Notes under the pieces: model-generated
Database searches by the model: none
What the model was told of the DNA's origin: nothing
What the model saw: only the letters and a program-made list of their open reading frames with translations
Assembly: GCF_020782875.1 (NCBI RefSeq)
Contig: NZ_JAJGBN010000006.1
Coordinates: 1 to 64,000, forward strand
Source: Allomuricauda sp. M10
GTDB lineage: Bacteria > Bacteroidota > Bacteroidia > Flavobacteriales > Flavobacteriaceae
Reading direction: 5' to 3'
DNA length: 64,000 bases
Program-made: the position numbers and the translations under genes
Part shown: piece after piece, positions 1-8,206 of the stretch
Layout: the number at the start of each line of letters is the position of its first letter
Position numbering within the stretch: position 1 is the first letter of the stretch

Positions 1-51
1 GACAGAGGGGAGCAAATTCATTTCATTTAGGAAAATAGTTGTGTTGTTGTT

Positions 52-132
52 GTCATTTCGAGGGAGCTTGCGGCCGAGAGATTTGTTAAAAGGTTGAAAG
101 CGATTAGATTCTTCGCTTTGCTCAGAATGACG
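52..132. repeat. Probable dispersed intergenic palindromic repeat
   Basis: An 81-base intergenic element starts with GTCATTTCGAG and ends with CTCAGAATGAC. The two ends are inverted copies of each other with two mismatches. Between them are phrases such as GAGAGATTTG and AGATTCTTCGCTTTG. Elements with these ends and a gagatt-cttcgct core are, from general knowledge, common between genes in Flavobacteriia. I see only one copy here, so its dispersed nature is inferred. Apart from this and the hairpin at 196-221, I see nothing in bases 1-236. Confidence 0.5.
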
Positions 133-195
133 TAAGGAACATTACTGTGGGTTGGAGAGAGCCAATAGCAGAGTACATCACCATATGCAAAGAAA

Positions 196-221
196 AAGCC
201 ACCTAAATGGTGGCTTTTTTT
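196..221 (-). terminator. Rho-independent terminator after the first oxidoreductase gene
   Basis: An 8-bp perfect stem (AAGCCACC at 196-203, GGTGGCTT at 209-216) has a 5-base loop and a T run on the plus side, with an A-rich stretch (191-197) on the other side. It can work in both directions. It lies 16 bases past the stop of the minus-strand gene ending at 237. Confidence 0.75.
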
Positions 222-236
222 ATTAAAATGGGACTT

Positions 237-1661
237 TTATTTCAATTCCCATCCTTTTCTATAATCACGGGTCACCCATTCATTGGCCTTCTCGTAGTTG
301 GTGATTTTCATGTTATCACCATCCCAGATCAGTTTTCTTCTGCCTGGAGAAGCATATGGATCCCAATCAGTGGCTTTCTTGCCTGGTTTCAATTCTTTGT
401 ATTGATATGCTTTTACAGCAAGGTTGCCCATCAACACGGTTTCAGTCAATCTACCCGCTTTTTCAAAGTTGGAAGAAGTAGGTGTGCCATTCAAGCAACC
501 ATCCACAAAGTTGGCGATATGACCGCCTACGCTACCGGGTACCCTTGGGTATTTAGGAGCTGGGGCTTTATAAAGATCCATCATGTCTGAAGGCAGCAAA
601 CGCGCGTTGCTGGAATAGGTGTCGCAAACCAAGATACCTTTGTCTCCGTACATGACGGTTCCACCACCGGAATCTCCAATGGTCTCACCATCCTTCAACT
701 CGTCCGGAAGGTCTGGTTTAATCCCACCATCGTACCAGTTCAAGGCAATTTCACCATGATGTTCATGGTCAAACTTCAAATGTATTTTAGATGATGGAGG
801 GCAGGAATGGCTGTAATCGGCTTCCACAAAATCACCTACCCAAACCGTGGTACAACTTGCTTCTGCCTCTTTTGGATAGCCAAGATCCAGAACACTGAAA
901 GGGGTTTCCATGATATGGCAGCCCATATCACCCAAAGCACCGGTTCCAAAATCCCAGAACCCCCTCCATTTAAACGGAAGATAGGCTTCGTTGTAATCCC
1001 TTTCAGCAGCTACGCCCAACCAAAGATCCCAATCCAATTCCTTGGGCACTCGTTGTTTTTGGGTAGGCATGGGAACCCCTTGTGGCCAAACAGGTCGGTT
1101 GGTCCAGCAGTCAATGGTATGTACTTTTCCGATGATACCGGATTCTACCCACTCTCGGGCAATTCGGCTATCGTCACTGGATGCACCTTGGTTTCCCATT
1201 TGGGTCACAATGCCATTTTCCTTGGCCACTTTGGTCATCAAACGGGCCTCATAAATATTGTGGGTCAATGGTTTTTCAACATAGGCGTGTTTCTTTTCTC
1301 GCATAAAGGGCAACGCAATGGTAGCGTGCATATGGTCCGGGGTGGCCACCATTATGGCATCGATGTCGCTCAATCGCTCATCGTACACCTTTCTAAAATC
1401 TTTGTATCGAGGTACATCAGGGAACATATCAAAAGTTTCCTTGGCGCGTCGGGCATCCACATCACACAAGGACACGAATTTTACACGACCTGTTTCGTGC
1501 AACCCACGAATTACGCCGCTCCCCCTGCCACCAACACCAAAGCCGGCAACATATAAGGTATCACTTGGGGGAACATGGGTTTTGCCCAATACATAACTAG
1601 GCACAATGGAAAATGCAGCCGATGCAGCAGCGGCATTTTTCAGAAAATTTCTTCTTTGCAT
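237..1661 (-). CDS. Gfo/Idh/MocA family oxidoreductase with Tat signal
   Basis: NAD(P)-dependent sugar or polyol oxidoreductase, 474 residues. The N-terminus carries a twin-arginine export motif (RRNFLK) followed by an Ala-rich hydrophobic stretch, so the protein is probably exported folded with its cofactor. A Rossmann nucleotide-binding motif (GFGVGGRG) follows the signal, and the family EKP motif is present (EKPLTHN). The frame is open back to a TTG at 1685, but I chose the ATG at 1661 because it places the RR motif at the extreme N-terminus. It lies 57 bases downstream of the HD hydrolase gene on the same strand and ends at a clear hairpin terminator. The substrate cannot be told from sequence. 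It may act with the sugar-oxidation genes at 16-26 kb. Confidence 0.88.
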   Translation of the reverse strand: MQRRNFLKNAAAASAAFSIVPSYVLGKTHVPPSDTLYVAGFGVGGRGSGVIRGLHETGRVKFVSLCDVDARRAKETFDMFPDVPRYKDFRKVYDERLSDIDAIMVATPDHMHATIALPFMREKKHAYVEKPLTHNIYEARLMTKVAKENGIVTQMGNQGASSDDSRIAREWVESGIIGKVHTIDCWTNRPVWPQGVPMPTQKQRVPKELDWDLWLGVAAERDYNEAYLPFKWRGFWDFGTGALGDMGCHIMETPFSVLDLGYPKEAEASCTTVWVGDFVEADYSHSCPPSSKIHLKFDHEHHGEIALNWYDGGIKPDLPDELKDGETIGDSGGGTVMYGDKGILVCDTYSSNARLLPSDMMDLYKAPAPKYPRVPGSVGGHIANFVDGCLNGTPTSSNFEKAGRLTETVLMGNLAVKAYQYKELKPGKKATDWDPYASPGRRKLIWDGDNMKITNYEKANEWVTRDYRKGWELK

Positions 1662-1718
1662 TTTGTTTAGTTTGATTATGTTCAACCAAGATACAAAAGA
1701 GAAGGGGATTATTGAAAG

Positions 1719-2378
1719 TTAATCCCTACCATTCCATTCTTTGTAGAACTGTTCCAGGTATTCCAGCATGAATTGGTGCCGCTCCAAGGCAATTTTTTTG
1801 CCCGTTTCCGTATGCATCCCATCCTTTAGCAAGAGCAGCTTTTCATAAAAATGGTTGATGGTTGGTGCATTGGAGGTTTTGTACTCTTCCTTGTTCATGT
1901 TCGGGTTTGGCGGCATACGGGGATCGTACAGTGCCCTGTTCTTGAATCCACCATAATTGAAGGCACGGGCAATACCAATGGCACCCATGGCATCCAAGCG
2001 GTCGGCGTCCTGTACAATTTCCATTTCTTTGGATGTAAATGATCCTTGGCTTTTGTCAAGACTATTTTTAAAGGACATGTGTTGGATGATTTTCGTTACA
2101 TGTTCGATGGTTTCCTCGGAAGTATTTTGTTCCCTTAAAAAATCTCGGGCAATTTTAGGTCCGATGGATTCGTCTCCATTGTGAAATTTGGGGTCGGCAA
2201 TATCATGTAACAAGGCTGATAGTTTCACCACGAGTTCATCTGCCGTTTCCTTTTTTAAAATGAGATTTGCGGTGTTGTACACCCGTTCAATATGGAACCA
2301 ATCATGCCCCCCTTCGGCCTCAACAAGGGTTTTTTTAACAAAATGAATGGTATTTTGTACCAATTGGTCTTGACTCAT
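1719..2378 (-). CDS. HD-domain phosphohydrolase
   Basis: Metal-dependent HD superfamily hydrolase of the YedJ-like group, 219 residues. The metal-binding histidine of the HDWFHIERV motif (about residues 25-33) and the HD pair (LLHDIAD, H58-D59) are present, followed by a conserved QDADRLDAMGAIG stretch typical of this group. The substrate is not known for most members; phosphorylated small molecules or nucleotides are the usual suggestion. The start codon overlaps the stop of the acyltransferase gene by four bases (ATGA), so the two genes are translationally coupled. Confidence 0.88.
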   Translation of the reverse strand: MSQDQLVQNTIHFVKKTLVEAEGGHDWFHIERVYNTANLILKKETADELVVKLSALLHDIADPKFHNGDESIGPKIARDFLREQNTSEETIEHVTKIIQHMSFKNSLDKSQGSFTSKEMEIVQDADRLDAMGAIGIARAFNYGGFKNRALYDPRMPPNPNMNKEEYKTSNAPTINHFYEKLLLLKDGMHTETGKKIALERHQFMLEYLEQFYKEWNGRD

Positions 2379-3121
2379 TTGGGAAGGTTTATGCCTGATA
2401 CAATTTGTTTTTCCACTTCAGCAATGACGGCATCGGCATTTCCTTGAATTTCCACAGGGGCATGTACTTTAAACTGCACATAAGAACCTAGGCCCATCGG
2501 AAACTTACCGTAGCGGAGCAATTTCCATGAGTTGTTTATACTGATGGGTATAATCAATGCAGATGGTGCATGTTTCATCAATACTTTTAATCCTGTGGTC
2601 CGAAAAGGTTTGGGTTCCCCTGTTCGGCTTCGGGTACCTTCGGGGAAAATCACTGCACTTCGGTTATGCTTTTGGATATATTTACCCAGTTTTTGCAGCT
2701 CTTCAATGGATTGTTTGGGATCCTTTCTATCGATCAAAGCAGAACCACTGTGCCTTAGATTGAATGAAACACTGGGAATACCCTTACCGAGTTCGATTTT
2801 GCTTACAAACTTGGGGTGATACTTTCGCATAAACCAGATGATGGGCGGAATATCGTACATGCTCTGGTGATTGGTCACAATGATCAAGGGTCTATCGGTT
2901 GGAATTTGGTGTGGGTTGTCAAACTTGTACCGTGTTCCTAAAATACCGGTGCACAGCATGATGAACCAATTAAGGACGGAAACACTCCGTTTATGGGCAT
3001 CATACCCCAAAACTTTTAAACAGATCCATTGAATGGGATGAAAAATGACCAAAACCAATCCAAAGCTGATAAAAAATAGGACGGTCAATGGATAGGATAA
3101 TATCTTGAGCACGGCAGGCAT
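2375..3121 (-). CDS. plsC: 1-acyl-sn-glycerol-3-phosphate acyltransferase family protein
   Basis: Lysophospholipid acyltransferase, 248 residues, expected to acylate lysophosphatidic acid at the inner membrane for phospholipid synthesis. The catalytic HX4D motif is clear (H85 to D90 in NHQSMYD), as is the phosphate-binding motif FPEGTRSR (about 159-166). The first 35 residues are hydrophobic and probably anchor the protein. It is first in a probable operon with the HD hydrolase. Bacteroidota usually have several PlsC-like proteins, so the exact acceptor is uncertain; an ornithine-lipid-type acceptor is also possible. Confidence 0.87.
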   Translation of the reverse strand: MPAVLKILSYPLTVLFFISFGLVLVIFHPIQWICLKVLGYDAHKRSVSVLNWFIMLCTGILGTRYKFDNPHQIPTDRPLIIVTNHQSMYDIPPIIWFMRKYHPKFVSKIELGKGIPSVSFNLRHSGSALIDRKDPKQSIEELQKLGKYIQKHNRSAVIFPEGTRSRTGEPKPFRTTGLKVLMKHAPSALIIPISINNSWKLLRYGKFPMGLGSYVQFKVHAPVEIQGNADAVIAEVEKQIVSGINLPK

Positions 3122-3142
3122 TTTTTAGTTCAGCGTAAAAAT

Positions 3143-3166
3143 AAAAAAACCACCCTTAAGGGTGGT
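3143..3166 (-). terminator. Terminator of the bacilliredoxin gene
   Basis: A 7-bp perfect stem (ACCACCC at 3149-3155, GGGTGGT at 3160-3166) has a TTAA loop. Read on the minus strand it is followed by a T run. It lies between the bacilliredoxin stop and the acyltransferase start and probably separates the two transcripts. Confidence 0.75.
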
Positions 3167-3191
3167 CTGTCTTTTTGGATAATCGAAAGCA

Positions 3192-3602
3192 TTAACAGAA
3201 TTCGTCGTATGCTTCCATAAGGTTCTCTGCAATCAGTTCAGCAGGTCTACCTTCAATATGATGTCTTTCGATCATATGAACCAATTCCCCATCCTTAAAA
3301 AGGGCCATGCTTGGCGATGATGGAGGGAAGGGGACCATATGGTTTCTGGCCGTTGCAACGGCGGCCATATCCACTCCTGCGAATACGGTCACCAAGTGGT
3401 CTGGCGTTTTTTCATTTTGCAAGCTCAACTTGGCTGCTGGTCTGGCATTGGCAGCGGCACATCCACAAACCGAATTGACAACCACCAAGGTGGTTCCTTC
3501 CTGTTTTAGGGCGTTTTCTACTGCCTCACTTGTATGTAGTTCCTCAAACCCGGCGTTGGCCAAGTCTGCGCGCATAGGTTTTACCAATTCTTCGGGATAC
3601 AT
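3192..3602 (-). CDS. BrxA/BrxB family bacilliredoxin
   Basis: Thioredoxin-fold disulfide protein of the YphP/YqiW family, 136 residues, the usual length. The CGC active site is at residues 46-48, followed by the family stretch AAANARP. In Firmicutes these proteins remove bacillithiol from mixed disulfides. Many Bacteroidota also make bacillithiol, so the same role is plausible here. The gene is a single unit with its own -7-like element upstream and a hairpin downstream. It is divergent from the TerB-DnaJ gene. Confidence 0.88.
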   Translation of the reverse strand: MYPEELVKPMRADLANAGFEELHTSEAVENALKQEGTTLVVVNSVCGCAAANARPAAKLSLQNEKTPDHLVTVFAGVDMAAVATARNHMVPFPPSSPSMALFKDGELVHMIERHHIEGRPAELIAENLMEAYDEFC

Positions 3603-3624
3603 AGGCTTCTTTTTAATTAGAATC

Positions 3625-3632
3625 CAAAGATA
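3625..3632 (-). promoter_or_regulatory. -7 element for the bacilliredoxin gene
   Basis: Read on the minus strand this is TATCTTTG, a full match to the Bacteroidota -7 consensus TAnnTTTG. It is 22 bases upstream of the ATG at 3602, giving a leader of roughly 15 bases. No good TTTG box is seen at -33. Confidence 0.4.
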
Positions 3633-3677
3633 CAGTATTGTTAGGTTTTTTTCATCACCCTTAACATTGCTTAAAGC

Positions 3678-3706
3678 TTTGTTTCTTCTGCAATGCCCTA
3701 TATTTG
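3678..3706 (+). promoter_or_regulatory. Bacteroidota-type promoter of the TerB-DnaJ gene
   Basis: TTTG at 3678-3681 and TATATTTG at 3699-3706 are 17 bases apart. Both boxes match the Bacteroidota primary sigma factor consensus (TTTG, TAnnTTTG). The -7 box is 18 bases before the ATG at 3725. This is the only promoter in the window with both boxes well placed. Confidence 0.55.
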
Positions 3707-3724
3707 GGGTTTAAATTTTGAAAG

Positions 3725-4462
3725 ATGATCAAATGGGCGGCCGCCTTTATCGGTTATTTGGTTTTTCGGTTTCCAGGGGCAGTGCTGGGATTTATTGTTG
3801 GTAGCCTCTTAGACGGTTGGAGTAGTAACGACAGTGGCGGTAGGACGGTTTTCCAGAATGCGAACAATCAGACCGTTTCTCCTGCCGATTTTGAATTGAA
3901 CCTGCTTTCCCTTTGTTCCATCATTATTAAGGCTGATGGTTCGGTAAACCAATCCGAACTCGATTATGTTCGACAATATTTTTTGAGTACTTACGGAAAG
4001 GAAAAGGCCAACGCCATTTTCCGAACATTTAACGAGGTCATTAAAAAAAGGGAAATCTCCGCGGAACGCATCTGTGCCTACATGGTGCAACGCACCCGTT
4101 ATGAAGTTCGATTGCAGTTGCTGCATTTTTTATTCGGAATCGCTCAGGCCGATGGACAATTGAGTCCGTCCGAAGTTCAAAAATTAACGGAAATAGCCGG
4201 TTATTTGCGGGTGGGGGCACATGATTTTGAAAGTATCATGGCCATGTTCGTAAAATCTGCCGATAACGCCTATAAAATTTTGGAAATTGAAAGAACCGCC
4301 ACCGATGATGAAGTGAAAAAAGCGTATCGGAATATGGCGAAAAAATACCATCCCGACCGCGTGGTGACCGAAAACGAGGCCATTAGGAAAGGAGCCGAGG
4401 AAAAGTTCAAGGAAGTACAAAAAGCCTACGAGACTATTCAAAAGGAAAGGGGAATATCTTAA
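3725..4462 (+). CDS. TerB-like and DnaJ-domain protein
   Basis: DjlA-like co-chaperone, 245 residues. Residues 5-30 form a hydrophobic, Gly-rich membrane segment like that of DjlA. A TerB-type helical domain with acidic Asp/Glu motifs covers about 55-165 (KADGSVNQSE and QADGQLSPSE). A C-terminal J-domain covers about 182-240 and has the essential HPD motif at residues 209-211. J-domains stimulate the ATPase of DnaK, and the TerB domain may bind metal or tether clients. The gene is transcribed alone, divergently from the bacilliredoxin gene. Confidence 0.9.
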   Translation: MIKWAAAFIGYLVFRFPGAVLGFIVGSLLDGWSSNDSGGRTVFQNANNQTVSPADFELNLLSLCSIIIKADGSVNQSELDYVRQYFLSTYGKEKANAIFRTFNEVIKKREISAERICAYMVQRTRYEVRLQLLHFLFGIAQADGQLSPSEVQKLTEIAGYLRVGAHDFESIMAMFVKSADNAYKILEIERTATDDEVKKAYRNMAKKYHPDRVVTENEAIRKGAEEKFKEVQKAYETIQKERGIS

Positions 4463-4533
4463 CAAGGATATAGTAATTAGTAGTTCGGGATTGGAGTTTT
4501 ACCTATTGAGATCGTCAATTTAAAAGCAAAATA

Positions 4534-5118
4534 ATGGAAGAGTTTTTTTTCTATGTTAAAATGGGCCTTCATCACGTGTTGGATCTTGGTGCCTATGATC
4601 ATATTCTGTTTTTGTCGGCTTTGGCGGTACCTTTTACTTTTAAAAATTGGAAACATGTGTTGCTATTGGCTACCATTTTCACCGTGACGCATTGCACTTC
4701 TTTGGCGTTATCGGTTTACGATGTGGTGACCGTTGATGTGGGACTCATTGAATTCTTGATCCCAGTGACCATTTTGGTGACGGCACTCTTCAATTTTACC
4801 TATGTTTTTAAGGAAGGAGTGAATGTTGGCGAATTGTTGCATTATGTGGCTACTGGATTTTTTGGTTTGATCCACGGTTTTGGCTTTTCCAACTATTTTA
4901 AAATGTTGATGGCCGAAGAGGAGGACAAGATTACACCTTTATTGGGATTTGCTACGGGAATTGAGCTTTCCCAAGTGACCATCATCCTGATTGTTTTGGC
5001 CATTGCTTTTGTGGCATTGGATTTGTTAAAAGTGAAAAGGAACATTTTTATTGCTGCGGCCTCCATTTTGATCGCAGCCATTACAATACCCTTGCTCATT
5101 GCTACGTTTCCCTTGTAA
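4534..5118 (+). CDS. HupE/UreJ family membrane protein
   Basis: Integral membrane protein of 194 residues with about six hydrophobic segments. The N-terminal family motif is present (GLHHVLDLGAYDHILFL, with the His-Asp-His pattern). HupE proteins are regarded as nickel permeases or metal-related membrane proteins. No hydrogenase or urease genes lie nearby, so the metal link is by family only. The gene starts 71 bases after the TerB-DnaJ gene and may share its transcript. Confidence 0.85.
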   Translation: MEEFFFYVKMGLHHVLDLGAYDHILFLSALAVPFTFKNWKHVLLLATIFTVTHCTSLALSVYDVVTVDVGLIEFLIPVTILVTALFNFTYVFKEGVNVGELLHYVATGFFGLIHGFGFSNYFKMLMAEEEDKITPLLGFATGIELSQVTIILIVLAIAFVALDLLKVKRNIFIAAASILIAAITIPLLIATFPL

Positions 5119-5204
5119 GGGCACCGTTAAATTTAATCGAATTAGGTTGTAAGGGTCTTCCAAAGCAGGTATATTTATTTAAATATCAGCTTATTCATGG
5201 ATTT

Positions 5205-5642
5205 ATGAAGGAGAGCAAACAAGAAAAGTACGATAAGGCATACCTAAGGATGGCCCAGGAATGGGGTAAACTGTCCTATTGCAAGAGAAGACAGGTGGGT
5301 GCCATTATCGTAAAGGATAGAATGATCATTTCAGACGGTTATAACGGTACTCCCACAGGTTTTGAGAATAATTGTGAGGACGATGAGGGGTACACCAAAT
5401 GGTATGTATTGCATGCCGAGGCCAATGCCATCTTAAAAGTGGCATCGTCCACGCAGTCCTGTCAGGGTTCCACTTTGTACATTACACTTTCCCCATGTAG
5501 GGAGTGTAGCAAGTTGGTACATCAGGCTGGCATAAAACGTGTGGTATACCAACAGGCCTACAAGGATGACTCCGGACTGAAATTTCTGGAGCGGGCCGGG
5601 GTAGAAGTGCTCCATTTGCCCATTTTGGAAGAAATGGTCTAA
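5205..5642 (+). CDS. dCMP deaminase family protein
   Basis: Zinc-dependent deoxycytidylate deaminase (ComEB-like), 145 residues, converting dCMP to dUMP for thymidylate synthesis. The catalytic HAE motif is at H70-E72 and the zinc cysteines are at C98 and C101 (PCRECS). The frame has a single sensible ATG. It is followed after 16 bases by the S41 protease gene, the order often seen in Flavobacteriia, so the two probably form an operon. Confidence 0.92.
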   Translation: MKESKQEKYDKAYLRMAQEWGKLSYCKRRQVGAIIVKDRMIISDGYNGTPTGFENNCEDDEGYTKWYVLHAEANAILKVASSTQSCQGSTLYITLSPCRECSKLVHQAGIKRVVYQQAYKDDSGLKFLERAGVEVLHLPILEEMV

Positions 5643-5658
5643 ACGCCAGAATACTATT

Positions 5659-7287
5659 ATGAAAAAGATAAACGGATATATTTGGCCCACCTTGCTGGCA
5701 TTGGCAGTAGCCATCGGCATTTTTATTGGGGGCAAACTCCATTTTAACGATTCACCGGAAAAACTCTTTTCCACCAATTCCAAAAAAGACAAGCTGAACA
5801 GGCTCATCGATTATATCGATTATGAGTATGTGGATGAAATTGATACGGACAGTATTGTTGATGTTACGGTAAACAATATTTTAGGCAAATTGGATCCCCA
5901 TTCGGTTTATATCCCAAAAAGTGAAATGAACGAGGTTGCCGAGAACATGAAGGGCGACTTTGCAGGGATCGGGGTAAGTTTTTATATGTTCCGGGATACC
6001 ATCACTGTGATCAGGACCATTAAGAACGGTCCCAGCTACATTAGTGGCATAAAGCCCGGTGACCGCATTCTAATGGCCGACCAAGATACGCTGTACGGTA
6101 GAAGAATCCCTAATGACGATGTGGTGTCTACCCTAAAAGGTAAAATCGGGACCAAGGTTAATCTTAAGGTGTATAGAAAGTCGGAGAATAAGGTTTTGGA
6201 TATGTCTGTTACCCGGGACCGTGTGCCGATCCGAAGTGTGGATGCTTATTATATGCTTACTGGCGATATGGGTTACATCAAGATTAATCGCTTTGCCGAA
6301 TCTACTTTTGATGAGTTCAAGGATGCCCTTAAAAAACTAAAGTTAAGAGGCGCCGAAAAATTGGTGTTGGACCTTCGGGATAACCCTGGTGGTTATTTGG
6401 GCATTGCCGAAAAGTTGGCCGATGAATTTTTAGGGGAAGATAAATTGATCCTATTCACCAAAAACAAAAAGGGACGAATCAAGAAAGCCTATGCCACCAG
6501 TAAAGGTGATTTTGAGGACAAACCCGTTTATGTATTGATCAACGAGCGTTCCGCTTCTGCAAGTGAAATCATTGCCGGAGCATTGCAAGACAATGATATC
6601 GGGACCATTGTGGGAAGACGTTCCTTCGGGAAGGGTTTGGTACAACGTGAAATGGACCTTGGCGACGGTTCTGCCGTTCGGTTAACCGTAAGTCGCTATT
6701 ATACCCCAACCGGTCGTTCCATTCAAAAATCATACAAGAATGGCAACCACGATTATTACCAGAAATTCATGGAGCGGTACACCAATGGGGAACTTGTTTC
6801 TGCGGATAGCATCAAAGTAGCCGATTCTTTAAAATTTGTCACCCCAAAAGGTAAAGTGGTTTATGGAGGCGGAGGTATTGTGCCTGATGTGTTCGTTCCG
6901 ATCGGCAGCAATGAGGAAGAAGCCATTGAAAGCATGGACGAAACGTATCAGTTTTTTGCCAGATTTGTTTTTGAGCATTTGGAAGAGGACCGAACTCGAT
7001 ATGAGGAGTACACACAGAATCAATTTTTGGACGAATTCAAGGTAGATGATATCCTATTTGATCGTTTTATCCAGTTTGTGTTGGATCGCAAGGTGCGTTT
7101 GGATTTCTATGCTTACGAGGATAAGATCAAAGCCTATCTTAAGGCCAATATCGCGGAGCAATTGTATTCCCCGAACATGTCCGCACAGATAAAGGGTGAT
7201 TTTGATCCTATGTTGAAAAGGGTTAAACAGTTGGATGAATCGATCATAGATCCCACCCAATTGGGAGCTGTGGGCACAAAACCGTAG
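5659..7287 (+). CDS. S41 family carboxy-terminal processing peptidase
   Basis: CtpA/Prc-type serine protease, 542 residues, periplasmic and held by an N-terminal hydrophobic segment (about 8-25). A PDZ domain covers about 95-180 and the S41 catalytic core 200-350. The nucleophile serine lies in RSASASE (298-303) and the catalytic lysine is K325 (SFGKG). These enzymes trim C-termini of envelope proteins. The C-terminal 180 residues are helical and charged, as in other Bacteroidota members. It is convergent with a small membrane-protein gene only six bases away. Confidence 0.93.
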   Translation: MKKINGYIWPTLLALAVAIGIFIGGKLHFNDSPEKLFSTNSKKDKLNRLIDYIDYEYVDEIDTDSIVDVTVNNILGKLDPHSVYIPKSEMNEVAENMKGDFAGIGVSFYMFRDTITVIRTIKNGPSYISGIKPGDRILMADQDTLYGRRIPNDDVVSTLKGKIGTKVNLKVYRKSENKVLDMSVTRDRVPIRSVDAYYMLTGDMGYIKINRFAESTFDEFKDALKKLKLRGAEKLVLDLRDNPGGYLGIAEKLADEFLGEDKLILFTKNKKGRIKKAYATSKGDFEDKPVYVLINERSASASEIIAGALQDNDIGTIVGRRSFGKGLVQREMDLGDGSAVRLTVSRYYTPTGRSIQKSYKNGNHDYYQKFMERYTNGELVSADSIKVADSLKFVTPKGKVVYGGGGIVPDVFVPIGSNEEEAIESMDETYQFFARFVFEHLEEDRTRYEEYTQNQFLDEFKVDDILFDRFIQFVLDRKVRLDFYAYEDKIKAYLKANIAEQLYSPNMSAQIKGDFDPMLKRVKQLDESIIDPTQLGAVGTKP

Positions 7288-7293
7288 GGTTGA

Positions 7294-7491
7294 CTACTTC
7301 AGTTTCTTCTCAATCTTTTTGGAAGCCATAAAAATCAACAACAATACAATGGCACACAATGAGGCCACAATGCCGATCAAGGCTATGGTGCTATCACCTT
7401 GCAGTGGATTGTCAAAATCTACCAAGGTAACATTGTAAACGATCAGGCCCATGGCCAAAATAATGATGATAATGTTAAGGGTCTTGTTCAT
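7294..7491 (-). CDS. Small two-helix membrane protein
   Basis: A 65-residue protein with two hydrophobic segments (about 4-22 and 37-56) and a Lys-rich C-terminus (KKIEKKLK). I do not recognise a family. It starts 9 bases after the MarC gene on the same strand, so it is likely cotranscribed and may be a small partner or simply a conserved neighbour. The coding call rests on start, spacing and the clean membrane profile. Confidence 0.7.
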   Translation of the reverse strand: MNKTLNIIIIILAMGLIVYNVTLVDFDNPLQGDSTIALIGIVASLCAIVLLLIFMASKKIEKKLK

Positions 7492-7500
7492 GACACTGGT

Positions 7501-8085
7501 TTAATATCCTTGGTTGAACAACTGGTTGATGTTGGAAGCAAAAAGCTTCACGGCAATGGCCATAAGGATCACACCGAACACTTTTCTTATAATGTTGAGG
7601 CCATTTTTGCCCAACACCCGCTCAATTTTCGCACTGGATTTAAGAACGATATATACAAAGATAATGTTTAGCAGAATGGCAACGATAATGTTCTCCACAT
7701 GATATTCGGCCCTTAGTGCCAAAAGCGAAGTCATGGTACCGGCACCGGCGATCAATGGGAAGGCAATGGGAACAATGGAAGCGGTTTCCGCCACATCATC
7801 ACGGTATAAGGTTATCCCCAAGATCATTTCGATGGCCAAAAAGAATATGATAAAGGAACCCGCCACAGCAAAGGAATTCACGTCGATACCGATCAATTTC
7901 AAGATCTTTTCCCCAACGAACAAAAAAGCGATCATGATACAGGCCGCTACAATCGAAGCCTTTTCAGACTGAATATGGCCCACCTTGTTCCTAAGCGATA
8001 TAATAATTGGGATGCTTCCCAATATATCGATCACCGCAAAAAGAATCATTCCCGCTGTAGCTATCTCCTTAAAATTGAAATTCAT
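7501..8085 (-). CDS. MarC family membrane protein
   Basis: Six-helix inner-membrane protein of the MarC (UPF0056) family, 194 residues, near the usual length. Typical features are the N-terminal FAVIDILGSIPI segment and the mid-protein FPLIAGAGTMTSLL segment. The function is unsettled; the early link to multiple antibiotic resistance was later withdrawn. It is first of a two-gene unit and divergent from the DUF3109 gene. Confidence 0.9.
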   Translation of the reverse strand: MNFNFKEIATAGMILFAVIDILGSIPIIISLRNKVGHIQSEKASIVAACIMIAFLFVGEKILKLIGIDVNSFAVAGSFIIFFLAIEMILGITLYRDDVAETASIVPIAFPLIAGAGTMTSLLALRAEYHVENIIVAILLNIIFVYIVLKSSAKIERVLGKNGLNIIRKVFGVILMAIAVKLFASNINQLFNQGY

Positions 8086-8108
8086 GGCACCTTATTTTTT
8101 TCGGACTG

Positions 8109-8116
8109 CAAATGTA
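8109..8116 (-). promoter_or_regulatory. -7 element for the marC gene
   Basis: Read on the minus strand this is TACATTTG, matching TAnnTTTG. It lies 23 bases upstream of the ATG at 8085. No convincing -33 box is seen. Confidence 0.4.
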
Positions 8117-8181
8117 CGTGTAAAAAAACCTTTTGGATTACATTCTAAGGTTTATAAAATGTCAAATTTTGTGTTTTAAAC

Positions 8182-8189
8182 TACCTTTG
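8182..8189 (+). promoter_or_regulatory. -7 element for the DUF3109 gene
   Basis: TACCTTTG matches the Bacteroidota -7 consensus TAnnTTTG and is 17 bases before the ATG at 8207. It implies a short leader of about 10 bases. It faces the opposite way to the marC element 66 bases away. Confidence 0.4.
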
Positions 8190-8206
8190 CTTCAAAAGCG
8201 AACCCT

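Noticed and set aside
807..1556. A 249-codon open frame on the plus strand
   Set aside because: It lies wholly inside the minus-strand Gfo/Idh/MocA gene, whose motifs are clear. Its translation shows no family traits and mirrors the codon pattern of the true gene.
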